This document shows positions 22,283 through 34,973 of a stretch of 64,000 nt of DNA, one piece after another. The notes beneath the pieces were generated by a model. The model was not told the origin of the DNA and made no database searches. It worked only from the letters and a program-made list of their open reading frames with translations. Within the stretch, counting starts at the first letter, position 1. Each line of letters opens with the position of its first letter. The stretch is from the NCBI GenBank assembly GCA_907164885.2, contig OU015498.1, positions 131,561,651 to 131,625,650 on the forward strand. The letters run 5' to 3'. Position numbers and translations under genes: made by a program. The stretch is from Dolomedes plantarius. Taxonomy: Eukaryota > Arthropoda > Arachnida > Araneae > Dolomedidae.

Positions 22283-23918
22283 CATCTATATGGACTCGGA
22301 CCACCCTTTGTTGCGAGCACCATAAATAGTTCGATATATCGCACTCAACCGGTTGCAGAAATATGGAGAAAGCATGAACAAAATTTACATGATAAAACAC
22401 GTGCAATAAAGCATTAACTAAGACAATTATCCATAGAAAATATGCCCACTTATTATCCTTCAGAAAACTTGAATGCATGAAAAATTATTGTTTGGTAATT
22501 GACCTCGAATCCCTGATGATTGTTGGATAAACTTTAAAGCAATAAATTTTATGAGGTTAAACTTCAAGAAACTTATTTACTAAACAGTTAAATACTTTGA
22601 TATTTTAAAACACTACTGCTGGAACATTTTTTTCAAACTTTATTGCTATTTTGTTCTTCAGAACTTCATAGACTTAGTCATATCAACATTTCTGAGATTG
22701 GGTCGCATATCTATGGCGCGATTTTTTTCTATTGTTGCTACTTTAACAACTGGGAAAATTTAGTCATGGGATTTGATTACGAATTCACATTCTCATTCTT
22801 ATATGTGTAACCATTTTGGAATGTTGTCGAAAGTAATTTGCAAATCTTAGCGCTGCATAGGAATAAGCTTTCATTTTCATTTAGAACTTAAAACGATTTA
22901 GGGATTATATTATTTCTAGCTCAAATTAAGAGTTCTCTAAAACTAGAGATTTTTTTTTTTTTTTTTTTTTTACAGATTGTAACATTTTAGTGGAAGATAT
23001 TAAGTAAAAACAAAACAAAACACAACAAAAAAAACTTCAGTGATTCAAGAAACCTGCAAGTCAAGTCAAAAAGAATTGAGATGGATTTAAAGCCTAAAAT
23101 AATTTATAAAACCCTCTGATATAATTGCGGCAGTTTTGTGCCATTTCAAATTTTTAGCAATATCCGATATTTTTTTAAAATTTGACTTCACAAAATAATG
23201 TGAAGTATCCTTCAACGCCTTGTTAGAAAAAGAGAAGTCTATTAAACTAGGCATCAGAGAAAAATTGGGATAGAGTAATTTTCTGTATTAGTATATTTCC
23301 CCTTGAACTTGAAAGAAGAAATCACAAGCGTAACAACTATGGGGCGTTGATTAAAAGTCTGGGACTTATAATGGCTATAAGCTTGAAAAATAACAAGCTT
23401 AAATTTTTAATAATATATAAACAGCAACGATAGGTAATTCCGCCACTCTTATGGAAGATTTTCACTCAAAACTGCTTGGAATGCTCTTTTTAATTTCTTA
23501 TGGGAATGTATGACAGTGATTCTAGCCGAAATAGCAATTAATTTATCTGTTTATAATTCCCAAATAGAATTAAGCAATTTTTTTTTAATTTTGTGGCTCT
23601 TTTTTTTCTTTTTTCTGTATCTCATTATAACCTTGCAGCTTGTATATTCTTAACAATGGACTTTCGAGGGGGAAAATTGTAACGACTGCTCTTCGCAAAC
23701 TGGCCCCGTTCATATATTTTCTCTCTTTAAACTTGAACTACGGCCGAGATAGTAACTGAACCCATCGTCTTCGTAATCTCTTGCTTGTATTCTGACCTTT
23801 CTGAAAAAACGTATGATGTGTCTCTCAGAAAATTTTTACAGTTTTTTTTACTACTTTTTTTTCAAATTTGACTTTCACATTTTTCATGACTGTGCGTCTG
23901 TATGTGACACATTCAGTG
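22283..23918. other. intergenic, nothing recognised
   Basis: A T tract of about 24 lies at about 22949-22972. No supported gene or repeat boundary. Confidence 0.5.
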
Positions 23919-23920
23919 TA

Positions 23921-24763
23921 CAGGTAACCCTCCTATAACACGGTAGATAGGTTCCTAGAAAATGCCGTGTTGTGTGAAACCGTGTTATATGAGACCCAAA
24001 TTCCATGCAAGCAACTTAATTTTTATTAAAAATATTATAAAGGTACGTATAATACAAAACGAAAAGAAACAAAAAATATTATCTTCATTTAAAGCGACCT
24101 GAATTTAATATATTTCTTCCTCATCACTGCTCACTACAATCAAACGAGGACGTTTTTTTCTGTTGAAGGATATCACTTTCATTTTCAGAACCTTTTTCTT
24201 CAATTAGATTTTTTGCACCTTCTATTCTCTTTAAAAAATCTGTAATTTTGATTTGTTTGCTGGTTCCTACAAGGTCATTGTAGATTTCACGGTATGGAGA
24301 TAGACAATTTTACAGCTCCCTTTTGAATTTTTGGACTTCTTTCAGCAGAAGGGTCCAATATGCATTTAACGTTGATGTTTTTAGTTCTTCACCGACAAAG
24401 ATATGATATCGATGCAGTGCTTAATTGAAAATTGCTTAATTGTAAACTGTGCATGTCTTTTTCCGCTATGACATCGGAATAGAGTTATAAAGGAATAAAT
24501 TATAATTTGTTTATACATTTTCATGTAAAGCCACTATAGTTCATTATTCCTTCCCATCATTATTTTAAAATAATTTAGTTTTTAAATGTATTAAACAAAA
24601 ATCATGTTATCTAGTGCTGTAGAAGTACATTGTTGTACAAAGGTTTTTGCAATTTTTTATCGTGTTAGAGCGAAACCGTGTTACAGGCTGCAGTGTTATA
24701 CGAGGGTTCCCGCAATTTATTCTATCATGTTAGAGCGAAACCGTGTTGTACGAGGGTTACCTG
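23921..24763 (-). mobile_element. pogo/Tigger-like element with transposase tail
   Basis: Ends CAGGTAACCCTCCTATAACACGG and (inverted right) CAGGTAACCCTCGTACAACACGG, flanked by TA at 23919-23920 and 24764-24765. Subterminal phrases such as AGCGAAACCGTGTT repeat, as in Tigger elements. On the minus strand about 24295-24140 encode a C-terminal transposase-like stretch with TSKQIKITDFLKR, a block resembling the (K)QtkItDFf segment seen near the end of Tigger/CENP-B-type transposases. After a one-base slip comes an acidic end SSDEEEIY and stop. The rest of the transposase is deleted. Confidence 0.8.
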
Positions 24764-24765
24764 TA

Positions 24766-27700
24766 TATGTAAATATCGGTATTAGGTTACGTGAAATTCA
24801 ACTGCCAAAATTGAGAGTACATAAGTATCTTTTGCATGCACGAGCATGTACGACCGAACATCATAATGGATTCTAACACCGGATAAATAAGAATACACGA
24901 TATGAATAATATGTATAAAAAATAATATGTTATCAAAATACGGTATGTTATATATGTTAAGTATATTATATCAAAAATATAATAGGTTTTGAAAACTTTG
25001 TTATCCCTTTGAAAGAAAAAACCTCTCGTGTGTTATATGTTTGACCACGGTCAAACGTGCTTGAAATCAAATCAGGCGCACAGTTTATTTTAACAAGCAT
25101 CGATAATCTTGGAGCACCAAGAATGAAAGACAGAGAATATGCAGAGCTATGTTCGCGCAGTTTACTTTTTGCTCTTGCATTAAAAGAACGCAGCCAACCG
25201 CAAAATGACAGCGAAAGGGTGCCTGTCTAATGCAGAGAAATCTAGCTTGTTTTAATCGGACACAAAAGAAACACCGCGATATCAATGCTAATCATAAAAA
25301 AGAATTGTCACTCAGTATTAATGATTTGGCTTGCTTTTTTATTTCATTTGTGCACTTTTTAGATGGATTAGTTTCTTTGAAAGATAAGAAATGTATTGAA
25401 GAGGGAAAAGTATAAAGTTATTAACATGTATGACTGCTGAGCACTAAGATTTCATCTAATCCTGAAAGTATTAATAAATTGCTCACCTCTTAGTGCATTC
25501 CAAATGCATTGAGCTGACTGGTTATCTTTTCAATCTTTATTAAAGAGAAATTCTTGAATGATTAGGAAATAAAAATTATTCCGCTTACATCACCATCAAA
25601 CCTTATTGCAAGTCAAAATTGTTAATTTTTGTTTAAAGAATTTACGTAAGAATATAAAAGTAACTAAATAAAGCAGAGTGAGTAGAGACTTTTTCCCCTA
25701 TAAGCCTGAAAATATATAAAAACCATTTTTTACTGATATATAAGTAGCAAAATCTGAATTTAATGATCTCTCTATCAACTGATTACTAAACGAAGGATTG
25801 TTTCTAAACGATGTATTGACAGTTTATCTAAAATACCCTTCAAATAAACTCTGTTATTATAAACTTATATTCTTAAGTTTTTCGGAATATTAACGTTCTA
25901 TCATCATTTGGATTCGGTCTCAAATCTTTTTATATTTATCCACTGGAAAATACTGCCTTTGCGTGTTTCTATGGAAATAATTGAATTATTCTAGCAATTT
26001 TATAATTTGTGTGTGTGTGTGTGTGGGATAAAAGAATCTAGGCTCTTGAGAAGTGAATTTAAAATATTTCCTTGGGATCACTGTAATCCATTTTAGCGAT
26101 TTTCTTTAAACTTCAACACTGATGCGACCTAAAGAAAAATTGTCGTGAAAATGTTCTTTTGTTGTGAAACCTAACTTCTTTGTCTTCTTTCAATCGGAAG
26201 CAGTTTCAGTTAGAAAGGGTGGCAAATATTAGGACCCCTCCCCCCACTGTTATATATTTCAGTCTGCTTACAAATATGCCCTGAGATTTTTGCCTCTGAT
26301 AGGATGTGAATGAAGGTACATTAGATGAAATGTACGATGTCGTAATTACATTGAATGATATCGTAATTACATTATAGATGTCATAAGAATCCGTGGACTA
26401 TTGACACGTGTAACGAATCAAAATCGGCTCCATAATTAACAGAGTTCAGTGAGTAACGCTCAACTGTACACGAATCACACTGCACCAGATGGGGCCCGTC
26501 ATAGCTACTAAGGCCCTACAGGATGAATCCCCACCGGTGATCTGTACACGGATCAATTATTCAACATCAAACCGAATACATCTAAACTGATGACATAGGT
26601 TTAGAAGTTATTCTCCTCGATTTCTAAAGTATTTCCTGAACTAAGTATAGTAAGCTTTAATAGCCAGCGAAGTCAATAACATTAAACAACTAACTTTTAA
26701 GGATGATGACAACAATATAGTAATATAACTTTAAAAACTGCATCATATATTATATTTTTAAACTACATTATAAATAGTATTTTGTAATTTCAAAATCCAG
26801 GCGAAGTAATATTGCGTATCTTAGGACCCTTTATCACGCCACAACTCTACAGACTATAAGGAATACTACGTTGCACTGATGTCAAATCAACAATTTAGTT
26901 AATTGATTGAATTTAGGAGCGCTACTGTCATCTTTTGGTAAACTAGGGCTCGTAATTCGAATTTATTATTCAGATGGATTCCCATTTCTGTGGGATATAT
27001 TTTTAATTCTTAAGAAAGGGGTTGAATAAAACAAATTTGGCATACCGTTTACTACCACAAGCTCTTTTAGCAACCACAAGCTGGGAGGACTCTTGACCCA
27101 CCCACCAACTCCCTCGTGGTTAAACCGATGGGCACATCATGAAAATCCTAATGGAATATAATTCCTAGTGGAATATACACCCACACCGCCCAAAGCACTC
27201 GAAATATTCTTCTCGATAATCGTTAAATGTAAGGTATCTACAAAATGATGATCCATTTCCGGTAGACCAATTCTGATTTTTGACAGAAGCAGTCCGAAAT
27301 CCCACTTTTTCCAACAACCGTGTTCAGACGTAAGCACGTTGGACTGATTGACCATGGAAAGTTTCCTCACCAGCCGCACGTGAGCGGGAGCAAGTGTCAA
27401 GGGGTCTTGACCGCGATCACACAATAGCGGTGAAAGTAGCATTCGAAAACTCGGAATTAAGAGTTTTCGGGGTCATCGGATTTGCACGTCCATTGCTCAT
27501 TGTCTCAGCATTATTTAGAGGAAAACGATGCCTTTTCGCGAAGAAAGACGAGGCGCACAATGGATTGGATACGAGATAAGTATTTAATTTCGGTACAGGG
27601 GGCATTAAATATTCAATAAAAATACGCTAAATTGGGTAGACATGTCAATGAGAAAATGGCCGAGTTCGCGAATAAGGCTTCTAAAGGGAAGCAATCGTCA

Positions 27701-28966
27701 TCCTCATGCCATTCCTTGACTTGATTATCTGTTTGAGTTCTAAGCATGTTAGCTAAATGGGTGTTAGCCTATCAGCTGAAACGGAATAAAACGTAACCGG
27801 GCAATATAATCACGTAAAATTCTTTGGCAATCATGAATATATGACTAACTGAAATATTCATTTTGAAGACTTATTATATCAACATATCATTCAGTTTTAC
27901 TTATCACAGTTTAGACAACAGTGAATCTACTTTAATTTCATATAAATGGAAGATCTGGATTTATCATAAATTATCAGAAAGCCTTTTTGATCCATTTATA
28001 AGGCTTGAAATGTATTTCACAAATAGAAATTGTTATTTTCAATAGGCTCTTCAACCTGAAGAGAAATTTACCCTTTAAACACATTTTATAATGTAACATT
28101 CCCTTCTAAAAAGTATTAATTTAGATTGTTTTTTTGGACACAATACTTTACGAGTGCAAATATTCGTAAAACTACAAATCTTCGGTACAAGAATTATCTT
28201 ATTTTTTTTCTTATGGTTGAAATCTGCATTGCATGCAATACTGAAAAATAGCAATTATATATTGTCTAATTTCATTCAGCTACAACAATTCTGTAAAATT
28301 CCACAAGTAATATGCAAGAAAGGAAGCACTTCAGACTCCTGGAATATTTTTTGCCTTTTAAGCGCTACACAGAAAGTTTTGATTAAGGTCAGCCAGAGTA
28401 CTTAAAAAAATATTGGACAGAACGTTGTATCTATCATCACTAAAATATTGACATATTGTTTAGGACTTATGTTGATCTAGAATTAAGCAAATTAACCCCG
28501 TGAGGACCCAAGAATATTAGAATGGTATGTTGTCCATAAGATATTACGGGAGAAATTTAATTATGCTTATAGTTTTGAATTTTTGCTTTAGAAAAAAATA
28601 AGCTGTTGTTTCCAAATTATCGGTACATATATTTACAGCAATCAAAAATTTCAGTCATAAATATATGAAACACCGCATCTATAGACGATACTTAACGACG
28701 ATATCCGTGAAAACAGTAGAACGGGCATTCGGCTTGGTAGTCGGGCCTTGGACACATAAACTCCAAATCAATTAATTCAATTAAACTGAATAATACTTTT
28801 ATTACTTTAAACACATTATGGTTATCGAACAGTTCAACATATTATGCGACATGTAAAGCAGAAGAAGTTATTTACATATTTACAAGCAGAGAGAAATGCT
28901 AATGGCGCGCGCTCAACTGCTGATTCAATTTTAAGTCCATAGAACCGACACTAACACCAGCATAGA
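24766..28966. other. long intergenic stretch without recognised elements
   Basis: A (TG)n tract lies at about 26008-26025. A short repeat (GATATCGTAATTACATT) occurs twice near 26335-26375. A GC-richer patch at about 27060-27600 has overlapping open frames of 60-100 codons on both strands, without recognisable motifs. No gene is supported. Confidence 0.45.
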
Positions 28967-28970
28967 TTAA

Positions 28971-29155
28971 GGCCGTCTGCACACGGAGCAACTCAAAAGA
29001 AACTGATAACTGACTCAAATCACAAACCAGTCCGTGATGAGTCGCAACCTATGTAATTGAATGGAGCCACGCACACGACGCAACTGGTTACAAACTCGTC
29101 GGACGAGTTGAGTCAGTTATCAGTTTCTTTTGAGTTGCTCTGTGTGCAGACGGCC
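28971..29155. mobile_element. PIF/Harbinger-like MITE, 185 bp
   Basis: Near-perfect inverted repeats of about 45-50 bp, starting GGCCGTCTGCACACGGAGCA on the left and GGCCGTCTGCACACAGAGCA from the right, are flanked by TAA on both sides (28968-28970 and 29156-29158). A 3-bp TWA duplication is characteristic of PIF/Harbinger. The centre is under 90 bp and non-coding. Confidence 0.85.
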
Positions 29156-29158
29156 TAA

Positions 29159-29751
29159 TACTCAAACGGTACAGTGGTTTGAGACGAAATAGATGGTCCG
29201 GTTGGGTCGGATCCAACCCGATCTCTCTTTTGATGAGGTTTTTGGTAGAAATAAGAACACAATAAGCGTTTTTGTTGTATAATAACATTTATTGCTAATA
29301 TTTTGCATGAAATAAAACACTTTTTTGTAGAAAAAAGGACTAACGAATTATAATTTTGTTAAACAAAGAAAATCTCTTTGGCATTTACATATAATGTTGT
29401 ATATATTAAATCTAATATGTAATTTAGTCTACCTAGTTTTAGAAGTTGGTGAAACCAACTTTCCGAGCACAAAAATGTAAAAAATAATATTTACTGGCAT
29501 TTTTGGCCTTCAAAATCGAAATAAAAAATAAAAAAACCTTAAATTAAAAAATCTTAAAATGACTAGTGATCATGAATGTTTTTTAACAGAGACACTCGTA
29601 TTTACTTTTTTCTATATCCAGTAGGGTGGTCTAGTAGGTCTATCTGGAAGGGTTCCTTGTCAACTCGATCTCTTTCAATGAGAGGGGAGAGTACGGGAGG
29701 GGGAAGACACACCCTTGGGTCGGATCCGACCCCCACTGTACCGTTTGAGGG
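29159..29751. mobile_element. piggyBac-like MITE, 593 bp
   Basis: The inverted right end reads CCCTCAAACGGTACAGTGGG, directly inside TTAA at 29752-29755, and the left end TACTCAAACGGTACAGTGG matches it with two changes. The left TTAA is not adjacent: it is at 28967-28970 and is separated by the PIF MITE at 28971-29158. Removing that MITE restores TTAA|TACTCAAACGG. TTAA plus CCC termini fit piggyBac. The interior is AT-rich and non-coding. Confidence 0.75.
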
Positions 29752-29755
29752 TTAA

Positions 29756-32370
29756 ATTTAGTTTCTGTTTACCACATGACCCTCTGTGGTTCCATATGCC
29801 CAGGTGACATCCAGGCGCTTATAGAAAGAACGCTGAAAGAAGAATGCTTATAGAAAGAACGCTTAGTTGTATAAAGGGGAAGACAAGATTGGAATATAAT
29901 TAAAAGTGGTGTGACGTCATTATTACATATATTCTTGATTTTATTACAGGATTATAGCTATTGATAAGTATAAAATTATTAGACAAGTTCTACAAAGAAA
30001 AAGTTGTGCCTGAGATCACTTTTTATGGAATGTTTATGCCTTACACTCTTTGAAATTTTTTTATCATTCTTGCCATATTAAAAAATTGCTAAAGTTAATT
30101 TACTCGATCGTTTTTTTTTTTGTTTTTTGAAGTAAATATCTAACAGGAAAAGATGGAATAAATATTTTTCCTCTGTCTGCTGAAATATCGGTGAAAAGAT
30201 CTTTTTCGATATAATCTTAGGGAACTCAGGTTTACCTTTCTATTTAGAGCCCACTGTTATAGAGATTTATAATTGGAAATCAAATGGATCTACCGTTTTG
30301 AAAAAAAGTTTTATTATAGTTACCCATTTTAGTAAGATTAATGCGTTCTGTTATTTGTAAAGATTAATGAAATTTAAAGGTGAATTTTTAAGTTTACCTA
30401 CTCAAGCTGAAAATTCTTCTACTCGGTCTTAAACTATTCCTGCATAGGCAGAGTTTACTGGGGACTCTTCTGTAATTTGACGCACGTGATGAATACTAAT
30501 GTTTTCCTCCTTATGTCACTCCATTTGTGTGGGGTTCCAAGAGCCCGTTATCCCAAATTTCGCGTAACCCACGACCAGCCTGTCTCAAACACCTGACACA
30601 CTTTTTATTTTTCCATTATTCGGGAGTTTCGTGGCCAAAACAATTCGGACCGGCGCAGTTACGACACTTGGGGGTCATCCTTATCACAGATGGACCGGTT
30701 CCCACTGCCCTGCGACGACAATCCTTCATTGTCCAAACGACGATTGTCCATCTAGGCTTGACCAACTTCTCCTTTGTTTTGAATGGCTTGTTTTCTGGGT
30801 GATTTACCGAAAAATAATTACTTTTGAAAAATGGAGCATGCGCATGGTGTTTTTATGTTATTGGGGGAGATGTCCATTTGGACAGAACGCAAAATGATTT
30901 ATAAAAGCTGAATTTTACGCCAAGAAAACGCAACTGAGTATTTCCGACTACAGTTATAGTCTCTGTTTTATAAATATCATACATCTTTCAGCAATTTCTG
31001 GATGTACAATCATTAAGCATCAAATCCTCCTCTTCTTTCATTCAAAACAGAGAAAAATATATCGTGTTTTCATTTGAACTTACTTTTTCCGTCGGTGCCA
31101 TAATACCTGAAAATATAAACTGGGCAAATTGAATATCATGTCATAAAAATAAAGTTCCTTTCTTGTTGTTTTATTGTGCAGAAAAATGTGTATGCTTACA
31201 AGACATTTCGTGCACTGAGCTTACAAGACATTTCGTGCACTGAATTTAATTGTGGTTTTTCTACACTCGGTTGTTTGGTCAGTGAAGAGCTGTGTTTTTC
31301 ATAAAATGATGAACTTTTCCAGAGTTCCCAACTGACGTTAGTTTTGAATAGACTGGATACTCAATTATCATAAAGGGGATTATCCGTAAACACAAAAGGT
31401 GAAAGTTCTATGTAAAATACAAATATTTCAAATGAATATCCATTTGACTTACTAACAAACAAATATAACAGACTCTTTGAAAAAAATAAATCGAAAGGTA
31501 TTAAGAATTAATATTATTTTAATTATACACCCTATTTATATCGCTGTGAATTTATATCACTTCTTTAAAACTTTAGAAAGGGTATTTTACGCTAAAAAGT
31601 TCCATATTTAAATTATCTGCGTGTTTTGGTTTGCCGGTCAGACTCTTGCATTAATTAGCGCGACTTATTGGGAATTCGCTACATTCGGTCAGAGAGTTTC
31701 ATAAGCGATGTATACTTAGTTAACTACAATTTAGTATGGATTTAAAAGATTCTCCTTTAGTACAGTTTGAACCAGATCCATTATACAAATTATCTGAGAC
31801 TGAAACTTTGTTATACGTAGTTTTGATTTTTCATTGGTATTAATAATTCTCGTAATTTCAGTAAGAAAATTTGCAGGCTCATAGGCACGCATATATAATC
31901 CATCTTTTTCCAATATGGGCGTTTGTAACATCGAAGTTCGGTTGCTTTAACAGAAAATTTCATTTACGCGTTCTAAGATCTCAGTGTTGCATTATTACAT
32001 ATTTTTATACATGTTATTGACGTAGAGAAAGTAAACCTCAACCTCAGGCAAGGGTTCTGAAGTTCTGAAATTCGCAACTTATAGCTTCAAACTTAATTAA
32101 AACTGAAATTCATTTATCAAAACGTAAATTCATTTATCATCTTTATACAACTGGTTATGAAACTAAGGCTCTATACCTTTATATGGTAGGCCCTGTGCAA
32201 ATGTAACTATCTGCACAAAATTATGTATCTTTCATTATTGCCTGATGTATAAATCTTATCAAAATTTAAAAATTCTCATGTGCACGTAGTTTATAATAAG
32301 AAAAGTTTTTCGATTCACATTTAAAAAACTGTCAACGTTTGGCATGATCTGCCTAGATAAAAATGAAGCA
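29756..32370. other. intergenic, GC-richer patch near 30.6 kb
   Basis: Open frames of about 90 codons overlap in two plus-strand frames at 30527-30897 with no recognised domain. A 24-25 bp unit GCTTACAAGACATTTCGTGC ACTGA is present twice in tandem at about 31194-31243. Nothing else supported. Confidence 0.45.
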
Positions 32371-32372
32371 TA

Positions 32373-32537
32373 CAGTGAAACTTCTCTAGCCATTTTCCCG
32401 TCAAAACGACCCCTTCTTTTCGGAACCATTACTGGAAGTCATAGAGAAATCCATCCCTATTCGCAGGCCACCCTTCAAAACAGCCATTTTTTTTTTTTTT
32501 CGGAACCATCATTGGTCGCCTGACAGGAGTTTCATTG
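32373..32537. mobile_element. pogo/Tigger-like MITE, 165 bp
   Basis: Ends CAGTGAAACTTCTCTAGCCA and (inverted right) CAATGAAACTCCTGTCAGGC, flanked by TA at 32371-32372 and 32538-32539. The phrase CGGAACCAT(T/C)A recurs in both halves. Confidence 0.7.
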
Positions 32538-32539
32538 TA

Positions 32540-33048
32540 TATCGAATTGGGAATGAACGCTCCTCCCCTTCCCATGCAAGTGTTAGGCAAATAATGACAT
32601 CATAGTGACATCACACGCAGTATTTATTTACAGTTCTAAAAAAACGGAGGGATAATACATAACGATTTTCAATGCTCCAATATATAAAGGATCTAGATAT
32701 GTGAAGTCTTTAATCAAGTATTAATCTAGTGTGCAAATTTATATACAAGATACATTCATTAGTATCTCAAACTTAAACATACTTAAAAATTGAAAAAGAG
32801 AAGCTCTATAAACAGTTTTTAAACATGCGGATTCCAACAGGTGGAGGATTTTTAATTGTCCGCAACTACATTATTTAAATACCGCAACATTTACGAGGTT
32901 ATTCTTAAATAAATTAGAAGGAACATTTTAAAGGACACGTGCATAAAATTTTTAAAAACTTCGTTCATTCTCCGATAGCCGTTTTTTAGGTTGATTTCTT
33001 GAAAATTATGATGTATTATTTTATAGGCCTATTTCTTATAAAACATGC
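32540..33048. other. AT-rich, nothing recognised
   Basis: No gene or element boundary seen. Confidence 0.5.
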
Positions 33049-33052
33049 TATA

Positions 33053-33308
33053 CTGCCCCCCTAAGCATAAAAGACGTATCTCAATTTTTTTTCTGAGAAA
33101 AAATGACTGAGATATGGCCAATACCCTTAGGACTTCAACAGTTTTTTGCGATACGTCTTATTTCTTTAATGATTTTCTACTATTTCTAAATAAGATACGG
33201 CCTTCTTGCTTAGGGATAATGTCAGGTAGCTCACAAACATTACTAAGCAAGAAAAACCGTAAAAATGGAAAAAAAATTGAGCTACGTCTTTTATGCTTAC
33301 GAGGGGAG
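33053..33308. mobile_element. TA-flanked fold-back MITE, 256 bp
   Basis: The left end CTGCCCCCCTAAGCATAAAA and the inverted right end CTCCCCTCGTAAGCATAAAA continue to match through GACGTA(T/G)CTCAATTTTTTTTC, about 45 bp of inverted repeat. TA dinucleotides flank both ends. Superfamily not assigned; TA suggests Tc1/mariner or pogo. Confidence 0.65.
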
Positions 33309-33561
33309 TATACTGGAGCTATCTCCGCATATTTTTGTTTTCACATATAAATATTGCTCCAGATCACATGTTCCTGATTCCAAATCCAGAAATGGCTCTC
33401 GACAGAAGAACTTTGAACGTTGAGGAGATATTGCGCTGATAGAAATGACAGAAATTTTAAAGCCACTAAGATGAATTTTCAAAACCCTTTATCCTAGTAT
33501 TGGAAAACTGTTTTTCAAGGCGGGTCACTTACCAGTGAAGTCATTCGCACATATACCCAGA

Positions 33562-33832
33562 AGATTTGTTGCCTTCTTTTTATCTGGAAGCACTAGGCAA
33601 GTTTGCCAACATGTCACCACAATGTAGATCGAGCAACCCTAGGGACGACATCTGGAGGCTCATACCCTCCTCCCACTGCTACAAATTACACTGGGGGGAC
33701 TTTCGGGCCTACAGATATAACATTCCCATACCCGGCGTATACACGAGGACATTCCGTGACGCTTGTAGGGATTGAATCCGAGTACCGAATCAGTACCGGA
33801 TTCCGACGCGCTAGCACCTAGGCAGCCCTGAG
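33562..33832 (-). mobile_element. SINE family I, second copy
   Basis: On the minus strand the head GGGCTGCCTAGGTGCTAGCG resembles an A box and GGATTCAATCCC a B box. The body shares CAGATGTCG(T/C)...CTCG with the SINE at 3336 and the tail contains TTGGCAAAC, as there. Ends are approximate and no TSD was pinned down. Confidence 0.65.
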
Positions 33833-34444
33833 CTTAATCGGAAAACTAGTTTGCTACGTCATATAGTATGGAAAAATCAATAGTATGTTCGATCAATGTA
33901 AGTTGTATGACATTATGTTTTTATTTTCTAATTCAATAAATGTATCCCTCTAAGACCCAATAATCCATACTGACTCTTAGCATTTTAATACATTTAATTA
34001 CAGAATGAACGCAGAATACATATATCGCAGCGCATTCCACCGCATACACTTTTTATCTGCGATGAAACCATCACATATTTTTATATACAATTTTTTAACT
34101 CCCAGACTGGCTGACGTGTTAAGCTGGCGGTTGCAATGTTTTTGGTAATAACATAGTTCGCGTATCAGGGACATCTGGCACATTACTTGATAGTCAGTTT
34201 CATTTATGTTCACTCTCCATTGGCCAAATCTCATGACTCAAATCTTAATTCAAAAGTAAAATTAGAGATCAAAATGGGACTAAATTCAGTTGAGGAAGAA
34301 ATAAGTCGGTCTCGGGTTAAATAAATGAAAAAAAAAATTTTAAATGCGATCCGTTTCAGCTGTAAATGTTGCTCATTTCTCACATATAAGTTTATTGTTA
34401 TTATTAATAACAGATTTTGTAATAGGTTATGCTTATAATCTTAC

Positions 34445-34664
34445 TTTTTTTTTAGCGGAGGCACTTGTCGTGTAGACATTTGCTTATAATTCACCGCCGT
34501 TTGCTGGCCATTTTATTATGGGGGCACCATATAGGCGGACGAGCATTACCCCCTATGAAGGGACAACACAAACGGAGGTATTTTTAGTGGTGCGACGCCA
34601 GGATTCGATTCGAGCACCCTCAGCACCGAAAATCAACGCGCTGTTCCACAGGGCCACAATAATC
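34445..34664 (-). mobile_element. SINE, probably family I, with poly-A tail
   Basis: On the minus strand, GTGGCCCTGTGGAACAGCGCG (A-box-like) and CGAATCGAATCCTGG (B-box-like) are followed by a body ending CGACAAGTGCC and an A tract (T tract on the plus strand at about 34445-34454). A short TAATCTT occurs at both flanks as a possible TSD. Confidence 0.6.
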
Positions 34665-34973
34665 CCTAATCTTTTAATATAATTATACAAATAAAAAATC
34701 TAATTATTTAGAATTATTTCGATATACCAAATATACCTTTTTTAGCCCCCTATTTGAATATCAATGTTGTACATAACCTATACTATTTAGATTAATTATT
34801 CTTTATATTATTTAAATATATTAAATGTATTAACATTTATATCAAATATTAAAATATCATAATTATTTTTATAGTTTGATTCCAGTTTTGTATCTCTGTA
34901 CATACGGACGTTTTTTCAATTGGCTTTGCTGCTCTGGGAAATAAAAATCACTTAGTATTTAACACTGAATATA

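Noticed and set aside
27137..27605. Overlapping open frames on both strands in a GC-richer patch
   Set aside because: No motif recognised and frames conflict; insufficient to call an exon.
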